This document shows positions 48,328-56,427 of a stretch of 58,815 bases of DNA, piece after piece. Both the position numbers and the translations under genes were made by a program. The notes under the pieces were generated by a model that saw only the letters and a list, made by a program, of their open reading frames with translations, was not told the DNA's origin and ran no database searches. Source of the DNA: an uncultured Burkholderiales bacterium (GTDB lineage: Bacteria; Pseudomonadota; Gammaproteobacteria; Burkholderiales; Burkholderiaceae_C). Numbering within the stretch: the stretch's first letter is position 1; each line of letters opens with the position of its first letter. Location: positions 1 to 58,815 of the forward strand of contig CAIQBO010000032.1 in assembly GCA_903870145.1 (NCBI GenBank), in the 5' to 3' direction.

Positions 48328-49131
48328 ATGCAAGATTTGAGTCCCTTGGTTTTTATCAGCGGCGCCTCCAGCGGCATCGGCCAAGCTTTGGCAATGCGCT
48401 ATCACCAAGCGGGATGGCGTTTGGCCTTGGTGTCTCGGCGCGTGCCTGAAATGCAAGCTTGGCTTGCGCAGCAAGGCATCCCCGCATCGCAAGCCCAGTG
48501 TTTTGGCGCCGATGTCTCGCAAGCCGACAGCGTGATTCAAGCTGCGCACTTGTGCATGCAGCAGCTGGGCCTGCCCCAAGTGGTGATCGCCAACGCCGGC
48601 ATCAGTCAGGGCATGGACAGCGCGGTGCGAGAGGACTTGGCGGTGCTCCATCAAGTCATGGCCACCAACGTGATGGGCATGGCCGCAACTTTTCACCCCT
48701 TCATTCAAGCCATGCGTGAGCGGGCCAAGGCACAGCCTGGACAAGTTGGCGGCACCTTGGTGGGTATTGCCAGTGTGGCAGGCATAAGGGGCTTGCCCGG
48801 TCATGCGGCCTATTGCGCCAGCAAGGCCGCCGCCATCAGTTATTGCGAGAGTTTGCGCGGCGAACTCGGCCCAGCAGGCGTGAAGGTGGTGACTCTGGCG
48901 CCGGGCTACATCCAAACGCCATTGACCGCAAAAAATCGTTTCCCTATGCCGTTTTTGATGTCAGCCCCGGCATTTGCTGAGGAGGCTTTTCGGGCCATTG
49001 AACGGGCCGAGAGTTTTCGTGTGATTCCAGCTCCCATGGCCTGGGTCGCGCGCGTTTTGCGCGTTTTGCCCAACGCGCTTTTTGACCGCGCTTTTAAAAA
49101 CCAAGTGCGAAAGCAGCGTGGGCCTGATTGA
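48328..49131 (+). CDS. Short-chain dehydrogenase/reductase
   Basis: 267 residues. Classical SDR fold with the NAD(P)-binding motif ISGASSGIGQALA near residue 10, ANAGIS near residue 90, catalytic Ser, Tyr and Lys in GIASVAG and YCASKAA, and LAPGYIQTPLT after it. The C-terminus has a hydrophobic stretch resembling membrane-associated SDRs. It begins 13 bases after lptC and is probably in the same transcript; the substrate is unknown. Confidence 0.9.
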   Translation: MQDLSPLVFISGASSGIGQALAMRYHQAGWRLALVSRRVPEMQAWLAQQGIPASQAQCFGADVSQADSVIQAAHLCMQQLGLPQVVIANAGISQGMDSAVREDLAVLHQVMATNVMGMAATFHPFIQAMRERAKAQPGQVGGTLVGIASVAGIRGLPGHAAYCASKAAAISYCESLRGELGPAGVKVVTLAPGYIQTPLTAKNRFPMPFLMSAPAFAEEAFRAIERAESFRVIPAPMAWVARVLRVLPNALFDRAFKNQVRKQRGPD

Positions 49132-49164
49132 AGCCCTTCACCCGCCAGTTTCTACCCGCCAACA

Positions 49165-49190
49165 AAAAAGCCCTGCTTGCAGGGCTTTTT
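49165..49190. terminator. Bidirectional intrinsic terminator
   Basis: AAAAAGCCCTGC and GCAGGGCTTTTT form a perfect 12-base stem around a tiny loop, with A and T tracts on both sides. It serves the convergent SDR gene and the RNA-binding protein gene. Confidence 0.92.
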
Positions 49191-49238
49191 TTGCTTCAGT
49201 GGCTCACTGCAAAGTGAGCCCTTGAAAGTCATGCGCGA

Positions 49239-49748
49239 TCAATAACCGCCGCCGCCGTAACCGCCGCCTTCGCGACGACCGCCACCGCCGCCGCCGCCGC
49301 TACCACCGCGTGGGCCAGAGCCGTAGGGACTGCGAAAGCCGCTTTCGCCGCCGCCGCCTTCACGACGACCGCCGCCGCCGCCACCACCACCGTAGCCGCC
49401 GCCACCGCCGCCGCCATAACCGCCGCCGCCGCCTTCACGACGACCGCCGCCGCCACCACCACCACCAAAGCCACCACCACCTGTGCGGGGGGGACGGTCT
49501 TCCATGGGACGCGCTTCATTGACAACAACACTGCGACCGCCCAAAGGCTGGCCGTTCATGCCGCTGATGGCCGCTTGGGCTTCTTCATCAGAACCCATTT
49601 CTACAAAGCCAAAGCCTTTGGAGCGACCTGTATCGCGTTCCATCATGACTTTAGCGCTGGTCACGGAACCGAATTGGCCAAAAGCCTGTTCCAGATCACC
49701 GTCACGTACCGAGTACGGCAAATTGCCGACGTATAGTTTTTTGCCCAT
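49239..49748 (-). CDS. Glycine-rich RNA-binding protein (RRM)
   Basis: 169 residues from the ATG at 49748, preceded by GAGGAG. Residues 1-85 form one RNA-recognition motif with RNP2 (LYVGNL) and RNP1 (KGFGFVEM); residues about 92-169 are a Gly-rich tail of GGGGYGGGG and GRREGGG units with scattered Arg and Tyr. Bacterial proteins of this layout are usually cold-induced and bind RNA loosely. The tail is coded by GCC-type triplet repeats. A long upstream leader precedes it. Confidence 0.92.
   Translation of the reverse strand: MGKKLYVGNLPYSVRDGDLEQAFGQFGSVTSAKVMMERDTGRSKGFGFVEMGSDEEAQAAISGMNGQPLGGRSVVVNEARPMEDRPPRTGGGGFGGGGGGGGRREGGGGGYGGGGGGGYGGGGGGGGRREGGGGESGFRSPYGSGPRGGSGGGGGGGRREGGGYGGGGY
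49247..49480. repeat. Low-complexity GGC/GGT repeat coding the Gly-rich tail
   Basis: Irregular runs of ccgccgcc and ccaccacc on the + strand code the Gly-rich tail of the RNA-binding protein. Three nearly identical cttcacgacgaccgccgccg segments (GRREGGG units) recur, indicating internal duplication. Confidence 0.75.
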
Positions 49749-49867
49749 TGAAAGGGACTCCTCTAAACACAAAAACAAAAGCGATGGAGCCCCAAAAACG
49801 CATTCAACAAACCTAAAAAAACACCGGAAGGAAGCGAAACTGACCTGTACACCGCGAACTAAGTACC

Positions 49868-49880
49868 CGCCTTAAAGGCG
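49868..49880. other. Palindrome in the leader of the RNA-binding protein gene
   Basis: CGCCTTAAAGGCG is nearly perfectly self-complementary and lies just downstream of the predicted transcription start. It could be a small 5' hairpin or an operator. Confidence 0.35.
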
Positions 49881-49891
49881 TGCACTAAGAC

Positions 49892-49922
49892 ATTATGGGC
49901 CATAAAACCAAAGCTTTGGCAA
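49892..49922 (-). promoter_or_regulatory. Possible promoter for the RNA-binding protein gene
   Basis: On the - strand TTGCCA (49922-49917) and CATAAT (49897-49892) are separated by 19 bases, longer than optimal. If used, the transcript has an untranslated leader of about 135 bases. Confidence 0.4.
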
Positions 49923-49976
49923 GCGAAATCTATGAATCGGCGCTAAATACTTGAAATTTGAGCCTTTTTTGGCAAA

Positions 49977-51179
49977 TTACCAACTCACTTCACGGTCTGG
50001 CGTGGCGCTGATTTTGTGCACGCTCAAGTCCGCCCCCTCGTACTCCTCCTCAGGGCTGAGCTTCAAACCCATGCTCATTTTCAAAATGCCGTAAACCACC
50101 GTGCTGCCCAGCAGCGCCCAAAAAATGCCCAGCAAAGTGCCCAAGCATTGCGCCGCCAAGCTCACGCCGCCCAAGCCGCCCAAGGCCTGCGCCCCAAAAA
50201 TGCCGGCGGCAATGCCACCCCAAGTGCCGCAAAGCCCGTGCAATGGCCAAACGCCTAAAACGTCATCAATTTTCCATTTGTTTTGAGTCAAGGTGAAGGT
50301 CACAACGAACAGGGCGCCAGCCACGCCGCCCACAACCAACGCGCCCAAGGGGTGCATCAAGTCCGAGCCAGCGCACACGGCAACCAAACCGGCCAAGGGC
50401 CCGTTGTGCACAAAGCCGGGGTCATTTTTTCCAAATACCAAGGCGGCCAAAGTTCCGCCTGCCATCGCCATCAAGGAGTTGACCGCCACCAGCCCCGAGA
50501 TTTTGTCCAGTGTTTGCGCGCTCATCACGTTAAAACCAAACCAGCCCACGATCAAAATCCAAGCCCCCAAGGCCAAAAACGGAATGCTCGAAGGCGGGTG
50601 GGCTGAAACAGCGCCGTCTTTGCGATAGCGGTTGTAACGCGCGCCCAATAACAAAACAGCGGGCAAGGCAATCCAGCCGCCCATGGCGTGCACCACGACG
50701 GAGCCGGCAAAGTCATGAAACTCTTCACCCGTCGTGGCCTTGATCCAGGCCTGAACCCCCAAATTCTGGCTCCAAGCAATGCCTTCAAAAAACGGGTAAA
50801 TGAAGCCGACGATGCAGGCGGTGGCGATCAATTGGGGCCAAAATTTGGCGCGCTCGGCAATGCCGCCCGAGACGATGGCAGGAATGGCTGCAGCAAAGGT
50901 CAGCAAGAAGAAAAATTTGACCAATTCATAGCCGTTTTTGGCGGCCAATTGTTCTGCTCCCACTAGAAAACCAGTTCCATAGGCCACGCTGTAGCCAATC
51001 ACAAAATACATGACGGTGGAGACCGAGAAATCGACCAAGATTTTGACCAAGGCGTTGACCTGGTTTTTCTTGCGCACGGTGCCCAACTCCAAAAAGGCAA
51101 AGCCGGCGTGCATGGCCAGCACCATGATCCCGCCCAACAAAATAAAGAGCGCATCCGCGCCCTGTTTCAGTGCATCCAT
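49977..51179 (-). CDS. amt: Ammonium transporter
   Basis: 400 residues from the ATG at 51179, with GGGAG seven bases upstream. About eleven membrane segments. Both members of the pore His pair are present, in VVVHAMGGWIALPA and VWPLHGLCGTWGG, as are DALFILLGGIMVLAMHAGFAFLE and FGFNVMSAQTLD. The length matches AmtB without its signal peptide. The partner PII gene (glnK), often adjacent, is not found next to it. Divergent from metX. Confidence 0.94.
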   Translation of the reverse strand: MDALKQGADALFILLGGIMVLAMHAGFAFLELGTVRKKNQVNALVKILVDFSVSTVMYFVIGYSVAYGTGFLVGAEQLAAKNGYELVKFFFLLTFAAAIPAIVSGGIAERAKFWPQLIATACIVGFIYPFFEGIAWSQNLGVQAWIKATTGEEFHDFAGSVVVHAMGGWIALPAVLLLGARYNRYRKDGAVSAHPPSSIPFLALGAWILIVGWFGFNVMSAQTLDKISGLVAVNSLMAMAGGTLAALVFGKNDPGFVHNGPLAGLVAVCAGSDLMHPLGALVVGGVAGALFVVTFTLTQNKWKIDDVLGVWPLHGLCGTWGGIAAGIFGAQALGGLGGVSLAAQCLGTLLGIFWALLGSTVVYGILKMSMGLKLSPEEEYEGADLSVHKISATPDREVSW

Positions 51180-51320
51180 GTGGCTCCCAATTGAATTTGC
51201 GTTGATTTGGTGCAAAAAAGCCCTGCGCAGCTATTTCGCACCAAAATAAAGCAAAAACCAAGCCAAAGGGGGGTGCGGTCAACCGCGCAATCCGGCGCAA
51301 CCGTTCAGGGTCTGGGGCCT

Positions 51321-51326
51321 TATACT
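51321..51326 (+). promoter_or_regulatory. -10 box of the metX promoter
   Basis: TATACT, five of six matches to the sigma70 -10 consensus, with no clear -35. A start seven bases downstream would fall at about 51333, exactly at the first base of the riboswitch P1 stem. Confidence 0.55.
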
Positions 51327-51330
51327 GTGC

Positions 51331-51410
51331 CTGCGCCGATTTGCTCCAGTTTGCGGGCGCGCGAGTTTGCAGGTGCAGTGCCAGCAAGATTCCAAATCCA
51401 GCTAAAGAGA
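51331..51410 (+). promoter_or_regulatory. SAM-II riboswitch aptamer upstream of metX
   Basis: The sequence follows the SAM-II pattern. P1 is GCGCC (51333-51337) with GGCGC (51356-51360). The loop begins GATTT and contains CCAGTTTGC; the 3' tail is AAATCCAGCTAAAG (51394-51407). In SAM-II the loop segment ending UUGC pairs with GCUAAA to form the pseudoknot that binds S-adenosylmethionine; here TTTGC (51350-51354) and GCTAAA (51401-51406) keep all those pairs and the unpaired U. The AAAU-2-A-GCUAAA spacing equals the classical element. Between P1 and the tail an extra hairpin (51366-51388, TTGCAGG with CCAGCAA) is inserted. Recognised by eye, not by covariance search. Confidence 0.85.
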
Positions 51411-51420
51411 GAACCCCTTG

Positions 51421-51457
51421 ACCCGGTTTCGCTTTTAAAGCTGAGCTGGGTTTTTTT
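51421..51457 (+). terminator. SAM-controlled attenuator terminator
   Basis: A long imperfect hairpin from ACCCGG to CTGGGT with inner stem GCTT/AAGC is followed by seven T. It lies between the SAM-II aptamer and metX. Its 3' arm AGCTGGGTTT (51444-51453) is complementary to aptamer bases AAATCCAGCT (51394-51403), giving a mutually exclusive antiterminator. Confidence 0.8.
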
Positions 51458-51471
51458 ATGCTTCGATCGTC

Positions 51472-52629
51472 ATGACCTTGATTGCTTTGCCGTTGTCGAT
51501 GTTTTTTCAAGCACCGCTTGCATTACAAAGTGGCGCCTCGATTCGCGCCTACAACTTGGCCTACGAAACTTATGGGCATTTGAACGCTGACAAATCCAAT
51601 GCGGTGTTGATCTGTCACGCGCTCAATGCTTCGCATCATGTGGCTGGCGTTTATGCGGGCCAAGAAAATAGCCAAGGCTGGTGGGACAACATGATCGGCC
51701 CTGGCAAGCCGGTGGACACCGACCGGTTTTTTGTCATCGGCGTGAACAACTTGGGCTCCTGCTTTGGCTCGACTGGGCCGATGCACACGCACCCCGATAC
51801 GGGTGAAATTTATGGCGCGGATTTTCCCGTGATCACCGTGGAAGACTGGGTCGACGCGCAGGCACGTTTGCTCGATGCGCTGGGCATTGAGACTTTGGCT
51901 GCGGTCATGGGCGGCAGTTTGGGCGGCATGCAAGCGCTGTCGTGGGCTCTGCGTTACCCCACGCGCGTGGCCAACGCGGTGGTGGTGGCCAGCGCGCCCA
52001 ATTTGACCGCAGAGAACATCGCATTCAATGAAGTGGCCCGCCGCGCCATCGTGACCGACCCCGATTTTCATGGCGGCCATTTCTACCGCCATGGCGTGCT
52101 GCCACAGCGCGGCCTGCGCATTGCCCGCATGATTGGTCACATCACGTACTTGAGCGACGACGTGATGAACGAAAAATTTGGCCGCCAATTGCGCGAGGCC
52201 GTGAACCACAATGCCACAGGCTACCGCTACACCACGCAAGACATTGAGTTTCAAATTGAGAGTTATTTGCGCTACCAGGGCGACAAATTCAGCGAATACT
52301 TTGATGCCAACACTTATTTGTTGATCACCCGTGCGCTGGATTATTTTGATCCGGCCCGCACTTTCGATGGCAACTTGACAGCCGCTTTGGCGCAAGCTTC
52401 TTGCAAATTTTTACTGGTGAGTTTTTGCACCGACTGGCGCTTCTCGCCGGCGCGCAGCCGCGAGCTGGTCAAAGCCCTGCTCGAGAACAAACGCGATGTC
52501 AGTTATGCAGAGATCGACGCGCCGCACGGCCACGATGCTTTTTTGTTGAACGACGCACGTTACATGGGTGTGGTGCGTTCCTATTTTGACAACATGGCCA
52601 ACGCCTTGGTCAGCAGGCCTAGCGTATGA
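51472..52629 (+). CDS. metX: Homoserine O-acyltransferase (MetX)
   Basis: 385 residues from the ATG at 51472; the ATG at 51499 also fits. Alpha/beta-hydrolase enzyme that activates homoserine for methionine synthesis with a succinyl or acetyl group. The nucleophile elbow [14 protein letters not shown] (Ser near residue 148), [14 protein letters not shown] and the C-terminal [10 protein letters not shown] with the catalytic His are intact. Acyl-donor choice cannot be read with certainty; many betaproteobacterial MetX use succinyl-CoA. Controlled by the SAM-II riboswitch upstream. It overlaps metW by four bases. Confidence 0.95.
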   Translation: MTLIALPLSMFFQAPLALQSGASIRAYNLAYETYGHLNADKSNAVLICHALNASHHVAGVYAGQENSQGWWDNMIGPGKPVDTDRFFVIGVNNLGSCFGSTGPMHTHPDTGEIYGADFPVITVEDWVDAQARLLDALGIETLAAVMGGSLGGMQALSWALRYPTRVANAVVVASAPNLTAENIAFNEVARRAIVTDPDFHGGHFYRHGVLPQRGLRIARMIGHITYLSDDVMNEKFGRQLREAVNHNATGYRYTTQDIEFQIESYLRYQGDKFSEYFDANTYLLITRALDYFDPARTFDGNLTAALAQASCKFLLVSFCTDWRFSPARSRELVKALLENKRDVSYAEIDAPHGHDAFLLNDARYMGVVRSYFDNMANALVSRPSV

Positions 52630-53210
52630 GCGAGCACGTGAACTTGCAAGCCATTGCCCGCTTGGTGCCCCAAGGCTCCCGCGTGCTCGACTTGGGCTGC
52701 GGCGACGGCGCTTTGCTGGCGCACTTGCAAGAGCAGCGAGGTTGCTCGGGCTATGGGGTGGAGTTGGCCGATGCCAATGTGCAGGCTTGCGTCAAACGCG
52801 GCGTCAATGTGATTCAGTTGAATTTGGACGAAGGCTTGGCCATGTTTGCCGATCAATCGTTTGATGTGGTTTTGCAAATTGACACGCTGCAGCACCTGCG
52901 CAACGCCGAAGTGATGCTGCGCGAAACGGTGCGGGTAGGGCGCGTAGGCATTTTGGCGTTCCCTAATTTTGCACATTGGCCCAACCGCTTGAGTGTGCTG
53001 CAAGGGCGCATGCCCGTCACGCGCCGCTTGCCTTACCAGTGGTACGACACGCCCAATATCCGGGTGGGTACTTTCACCGATTTTGCCCATTTGGCAGCGC
53101 AAAACCAACTCAAGGTGCTCGACAGTTTTGGCTTGCAAGATGGCCAAGAGGTGCGCGCTTGGCCTAACTTGATGGCGGGCACATCGGTTTTCAAATTGCA
53201 ACGACTCTGA
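52626..53210 (+). CDS. metW: Methionine biosynthesis protein MetW
   Basis: 194 residues. Methyltransferase-like fold with [15 protein letters not shown] near residue 20, GVELAD, and [21 protein letters not shown] typical of MetW. In betaproteobacteria MetW acts with MetX, and the pair are needed for homoserine acylation. Start overlaps the metX stop (ATGA). The quinone oxidoreductase gene follows after 18 bases. Confidence 0.94.
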   Translation: MSEHVNLQAIARLVPQGSRVLDLGCGDGALLAHLQEQRGCSGYGVELADANVQACVKRGVNVIQLNLDEGLAMFADQSFDVVLQIDTLQHLRNAEVMLRETVRVGRVGILAFPNFAHWPNRLSVLQGRMPVTRRLPYQWYDTPNIRVGTFTDFAHLAAQNQLKVLDSFGLQDGQEVRAWPNLMAGTSVFKLQRL

Positions 53211-53228
53211 AATAATTCAAGGACTCAC

Positions 53229-54242
53229 ATGACACTTCCGGCTTCAATGAATTTTGTCGACCATGGCACCGGCGGTGGGCCGGAGGTCTTAAAGCAAAGC
53301 ACCTGCGCCAGGCCCGAGCCCCAGGCCGGAGAAATTTTGGTGCGCGTGGCTTTTGCAGGGGTCAACCGCCCCGATTGCTTGCAGCGCAGCGGCCGCTACC
53401 CACCACCCCCTGGCGCATCGCCCATTGTCGGGCTGGAGGTTTCGGGTGAAGTGGTGGCGCTGGGCGCGGGCGTGACGCAATGGGCCTTGGGCGATCGCGT
53501 GTGCGCATTGACCAATGGTGGCGCCTATGCACAGTACACCACCGTGCCACAAGGCCAAGCCTTGCCGGTGCCCAAAGGTTTTTCAATGCTGCAAGCGGCC
53601 GCTTTGCCAGAAAACTTTTTCACGGTTTGGACCAATGTGTTTCAACGCGGGCGCTTGCAAGCGGGCGAAACATTTTTGGTCCACGGCGGCTCCTCGGGCA
53701 TTGGCTTGACAGCGATTCAGTTGGCCCACGCGTTTGGCGCCAAGGTGTTTTGCACAGTGGGCAACTCCGAGAAAGTGGCCGCTTGTTTGAAGGCCGGCGC
53801 CGATGTGGCAATCAATTACCAAACACAAGACTTCGTTGAAGAAGTTTTAAAGTTGACCGATCAACAAGGGGTCAACGCTTTGCTCGACATGGTGGGGGGC
53901 AGCTACATCCAGCGCAATTTGAAAGCCTTGGCCGTAGACGGTCGTTTGCTGCAAATCGCATTTTTACAGCCCTCCAAAGTGGAGGTGGACTGGGTGTCTT
54001 TGATGACCAAGCGCTTGACCTTCACGGGCTCCACATTGCGCCCGCGCAGCGCCGCAGACAAAGCCCAAATGGCCCGCGAATTGCAGGACAAAGTTTGGCC
54101 CATGTTGGCCTCGGGCCAGGTGGCTCCCGTGATTCACCAAGTCTTTGATTTGGCCGATGCGGCAAAAGCCCATGCCTTGATGGAGTCTTCTCAGCACATT
54201 GGCAAGATCATGCTGCGCGTGGCAGGAGAGCCATCCGCATGA
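53229..54242 (+). CDS. NAD(P)H quinone oxidoreductase, zeta-crystallin/PIG3 type
   Basis: 337 residues. Medium-chain dehydrogenase/reductase fold without the zinc ligands: VRVAFAGVNRPDCLQRSGRYPPPPG at the N-terminus, GGAYAQY, then the nucleotide-binding VHGGSSGIGLTAIQLA near residue 155, and GRLLQIAFLQ. The PIG3/qor1 group reduces quinones or unsaturated carbonyls with NADPH. Its stop overlaps the ltnD start (ATGA), so it is translationally tied to the threonate genes. Confidence 0.9.
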   Translation: MTLPASMNFVDHGTGGGPEVLKQSTCARPEPQAGEILVRVAFAGVNRPDCLQRSGRYPPPPGASPIVGLEVSGEVVALGAGVTQWALGDRVCALTNGGAYAQYTTVPQGQALPVPKGFSMLQAAALPENFFTVWTNVFQRGRLQAGETFLVHGGSSGIGLTAIQLAHAFGAKVFCTVGNSEKVAACLKAGADVAINYQTQDFVEEVLKLTDQQGVNALLDMVGGSYIQRNLKALAVDGRLLQIAFLQPSKVEVDWVSLMTKRLTFTGSTLRPRSAADKAQMARELQDKVWPMLASGQVAPVIHQVFDLADAAKAHALMESSQHIGKIMLRVAGEPSA

Positions 54243-55153
54243 CCTCGTCCAAGGTGGCTGTCGGCCTGATTGGTTTAGGCGCCATGGGCAGCGGCATGGC
54301 GAAGTCTTTGCGTAACGCCGGGCACAACCCCAGTGTGTTTGATGTGCGCGCCGATGTGGCGCAGGCCTTTGCCAAAGAAGGCGGCGTGGCTTGCACCAGT
54401 TTGGCCGACATTGCCGCGGCCAGCGACGTTTTGATTTCTGTGGTGGTCAATGCCGCGCAAACGCACAGCGTTTTATTTGGCGATGAACAGGGCCGTGGCG
54501 GGTGCGCGAGCAGTTTGAAAGCCGGCAGCGTATTTGTCATGTGCTCCACCGTGGACCCGGCATTCTCCGTAGGCTTGGAAAAAAAATTGGCCGACTTGGG
54601 CGTCTTGTACATCGACGCGCCGATCTCGGGCGGCGCTGCCAAAGCGGCCAGCGCTCAGATGACCATGATGACCGCGGGCAGCCCGCAAGCGCGCGCCAAA
54701 GCCGCGCCTTTTTTGAACGCCATGGCCGCCAAGGTGTACACCTTGGGTGACTCAGCAGGCGCAGGCAGCAAGGTCAAGATCATCAACCAACTGCTGGCTG
54801 GTGTCCACATTGCTGCTGCGGCTGAAGCCATGGCGCTGGGCTTGCGCGAAGGGCTGGACCCTGAGACTTTGTACGATGTGATCACACACAGCGCGGGCAA
54901 CAGCTGGATGTTTGAAAACCGCATGGCCCATGTGCTGGCCGCTGATTACACGCCTTTGTCCTCTGTCGATATTTTTGTCAAAGATTTGGGTTTGGTTTTG
55001 GACATGGCTCGGGCCAGTAAATTTCCACTGCCCTTGTCGAGCACCGCGCATCAAATGTTCATGCAAGCCAGCACGTCAGGCTTTGCCAAAGAAGACGACA
55101 GCGCAGTGATCAAAATTTTTCCGGGCATTGAATTGCCTCAAGCCAAAAAATGA
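54239..55153 (+). CDS. ltnD: L-threonate dehydrogenase (3-hydroxyisobutyrate dehydrogenase family)
   Basis: 304 residues. NAD-dependent beta-hydroxyacid dehydrogenase: GLIGLGAMGSGMAKSL (nucleotide binding), YIDAPISGGAAKAASAQMTM (substrate binding), GAGSKVKIINQLLAG with the catalytic Lys, and FVKDLGLVLDMAR. Oxidises L-threonate at C2 to 2-oxo-tetronate; the assignment within the broad family rests on the otnK, otnC and otnI genes that follow. It overlaps both neighbours by four bases. Confidence 0.88.
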   Translation: MTSSKVAVGLIGLGAMGSGMAKSLRNAGHNPSVFDVRADVAQAFAKEGGVACTSLADIAAASDVLISVVVNAAQTHSVLFGDEQGRGGCASSLKAGSVFVMCSTVDPAFSVGLEKKLADLGVLYIDAPISGGAAKAASAQMTMMTAGSPQARAKAAPFLNAMAAKVYTLGDSAGAGSKVKIINQLLAGVHIAAAAEAMALGLREGLDPETLYDVITHSAGNSWMFENRMAHVLAADYTPLSSVDIFVKDLGLVLDMARASKFPLPLSSTAHQMFMQASTSGFAKEDDSAVIKIFPGIELPQAKK

Positions 55154-56427
55154 AACTCGGTTGCATTGCCGATGACTTCACAGGGGCCACAGATTTGGCC
55201 AACAATTTGGTGCGCGCGGGCATGCGCGTGGTGCAAACTTTAGAGGTGCCTGATGCACCTTTGAGCGCCGATGTCGATGCCGTGGTGGTGGCCCTGAAAT
55301 CGCGCACCATTCCTGCTGACCAAGCAGTTGCGCAATCCTTGGCGGCATTGAAGTGGCTCAAGGCGCAAGGCGCGCAGCAAATTTATTTCAAATATTGCTC
55401 CACCTTTGACAGCACGCCGCAAGGCAACATCGGGCCCGTCATACAAGCCTTGATGGCAGCGCTGCAGTGCAACTTCACCATTGCCACACCCGCATTTCCC
55501 GATAACGGCCGCACCGTGTTCAAAGGCTATTTGTTTGCAGGTGACCTGCTGCTCAACGAAAGTGGCATGCAAAACCATCCGCTCACGCCCATGCACGATG
55601 CCAACTTGGTGCGCGTGTTGCAAGCACAAACCCAACTCAAAGTTGGCTTGATAGATCACACGGTGCTGGCGCAAGGCGCAGGTGCCATTGCAGAAAAAAT
55701 CACAACTCTCCAAGCGCAAGGTGTGGGCGTGGCGATTGTGGACGCCACGCGCAATCAAGACCTGCTGTTGCTGGGCGCGGCTGTGAAGGGCATGGCCTTG
55801 GTCACTGCAGGCTCAGGCCTGGCCATGGGCTTGCCGGCCAACTGGGGCATAAAGGCCTCAGCACAAGCGGCTCTGCTGCCCAAGCCGCAGGGCTTTCAAG
55901 CCATTTTGTCGGGCAGTTGCTCGCTGGCCACGCTGGGGCAAGTGGCCCACTTCAAAACAGCAGGCAAACCCGCTTGGGCACTGAACCCATTGACTTGGTC
56001 TGCCAACACCATTGAGCGTGACATTGCGCGCGAAGTCGAACAAGCCTTGGCCTTTGCTGAGCCCCTGTTGACGCTTGGGCCGGTGCTGATCTACGCCAGC
56101 ACCGACGCGCAGACCTTGAAAAAAATTCACGACCAATGGGGCAGCGCACAAACTGGCCAGTGGGTTGAGTCTGCGCTGGCGCAGATCGCCCAAAAACTCA
56201 GCGCTGCAGGTGTGCGGCAATGGGTGTTTGCAGGCGGCGAAACTTCTGGCGCATGTGCGCAGGCGCTGGGCATCACGCAGCTGCAAATTGGCCCGCAAAT
56301 TGACCCCGGCGTTCCTTGGTGCTATGCCTCAGAAAGTTCCGGCCTTGGGGGTTTGCATTTGACTTTGAAGTCCGGCAATTTTGGCAGTGCTGATTTTTTC
56401 AGCAAGGCCTTTGAGGTGTTGTCATGA
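55150..56427 (+). CDS. otnK: 3-oxo-tetronate kinase
   Basis: 425 residues. Four-carbon acid sugar kinase (DUF1537) family: IADDFTGATDLANNLVRAGM at the N-terminus binds substrate, KYCSTFDSTPQGNIGPV and HPLTPMHDANLVRVLQ follow, and the C-terminal nucleotide-binding domain has LSGSCSLATLGQ and VFAGGETSGACAQALG. Phosphorylates 3-oxo-tetronate to its 4-phosphate in L-threonate/D-erythronate use. Start and stop overlap ltnD and otnC. Confidence 0.93.
   Translation: MKLGCIADDFTGATDLANNLVRAGMRVVQTLEVPDAPLSADVDAVVVALKSRTIPADQAVAQSLAALKWLKAQGAQQIYFKYCSTFDSTPQGNIGPVIQALMAALQCNFTIATPAFPDNGRTVFKGYLFAGDLLLNESGMQNHPLTPMHDANLVRVLQAQTQLKVGLIDHTVLAQGAGAIAEKITTLQAQGVGVAIVDATRNQDLLLLGAAVKGMALVTAGSGLAMGLPANWGIKASAQAALLPKPQGFQAILSGSCSLATLGQVAHFKTAGKPAWALNPLTWSANTIERDIAREVEQALAFAEPLLTLGPVLIYASTDAQTLKKIHDQWGSAQTGQWVESALAQIAQKLSAAGVRQWVFAGGETSGACAQALGITQLQIGPQIDPGVPWCYASESSGLGGLHLTLKSGNFGSADFFSKAFEVLS

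Noticed and set aside
49950..49976. Possible terminator after amt
   Set aside because: AATTTGCC and GGCTCAAATT can pair only with a bulge, and the following bases are not a T run, so it was not listed as a feature.
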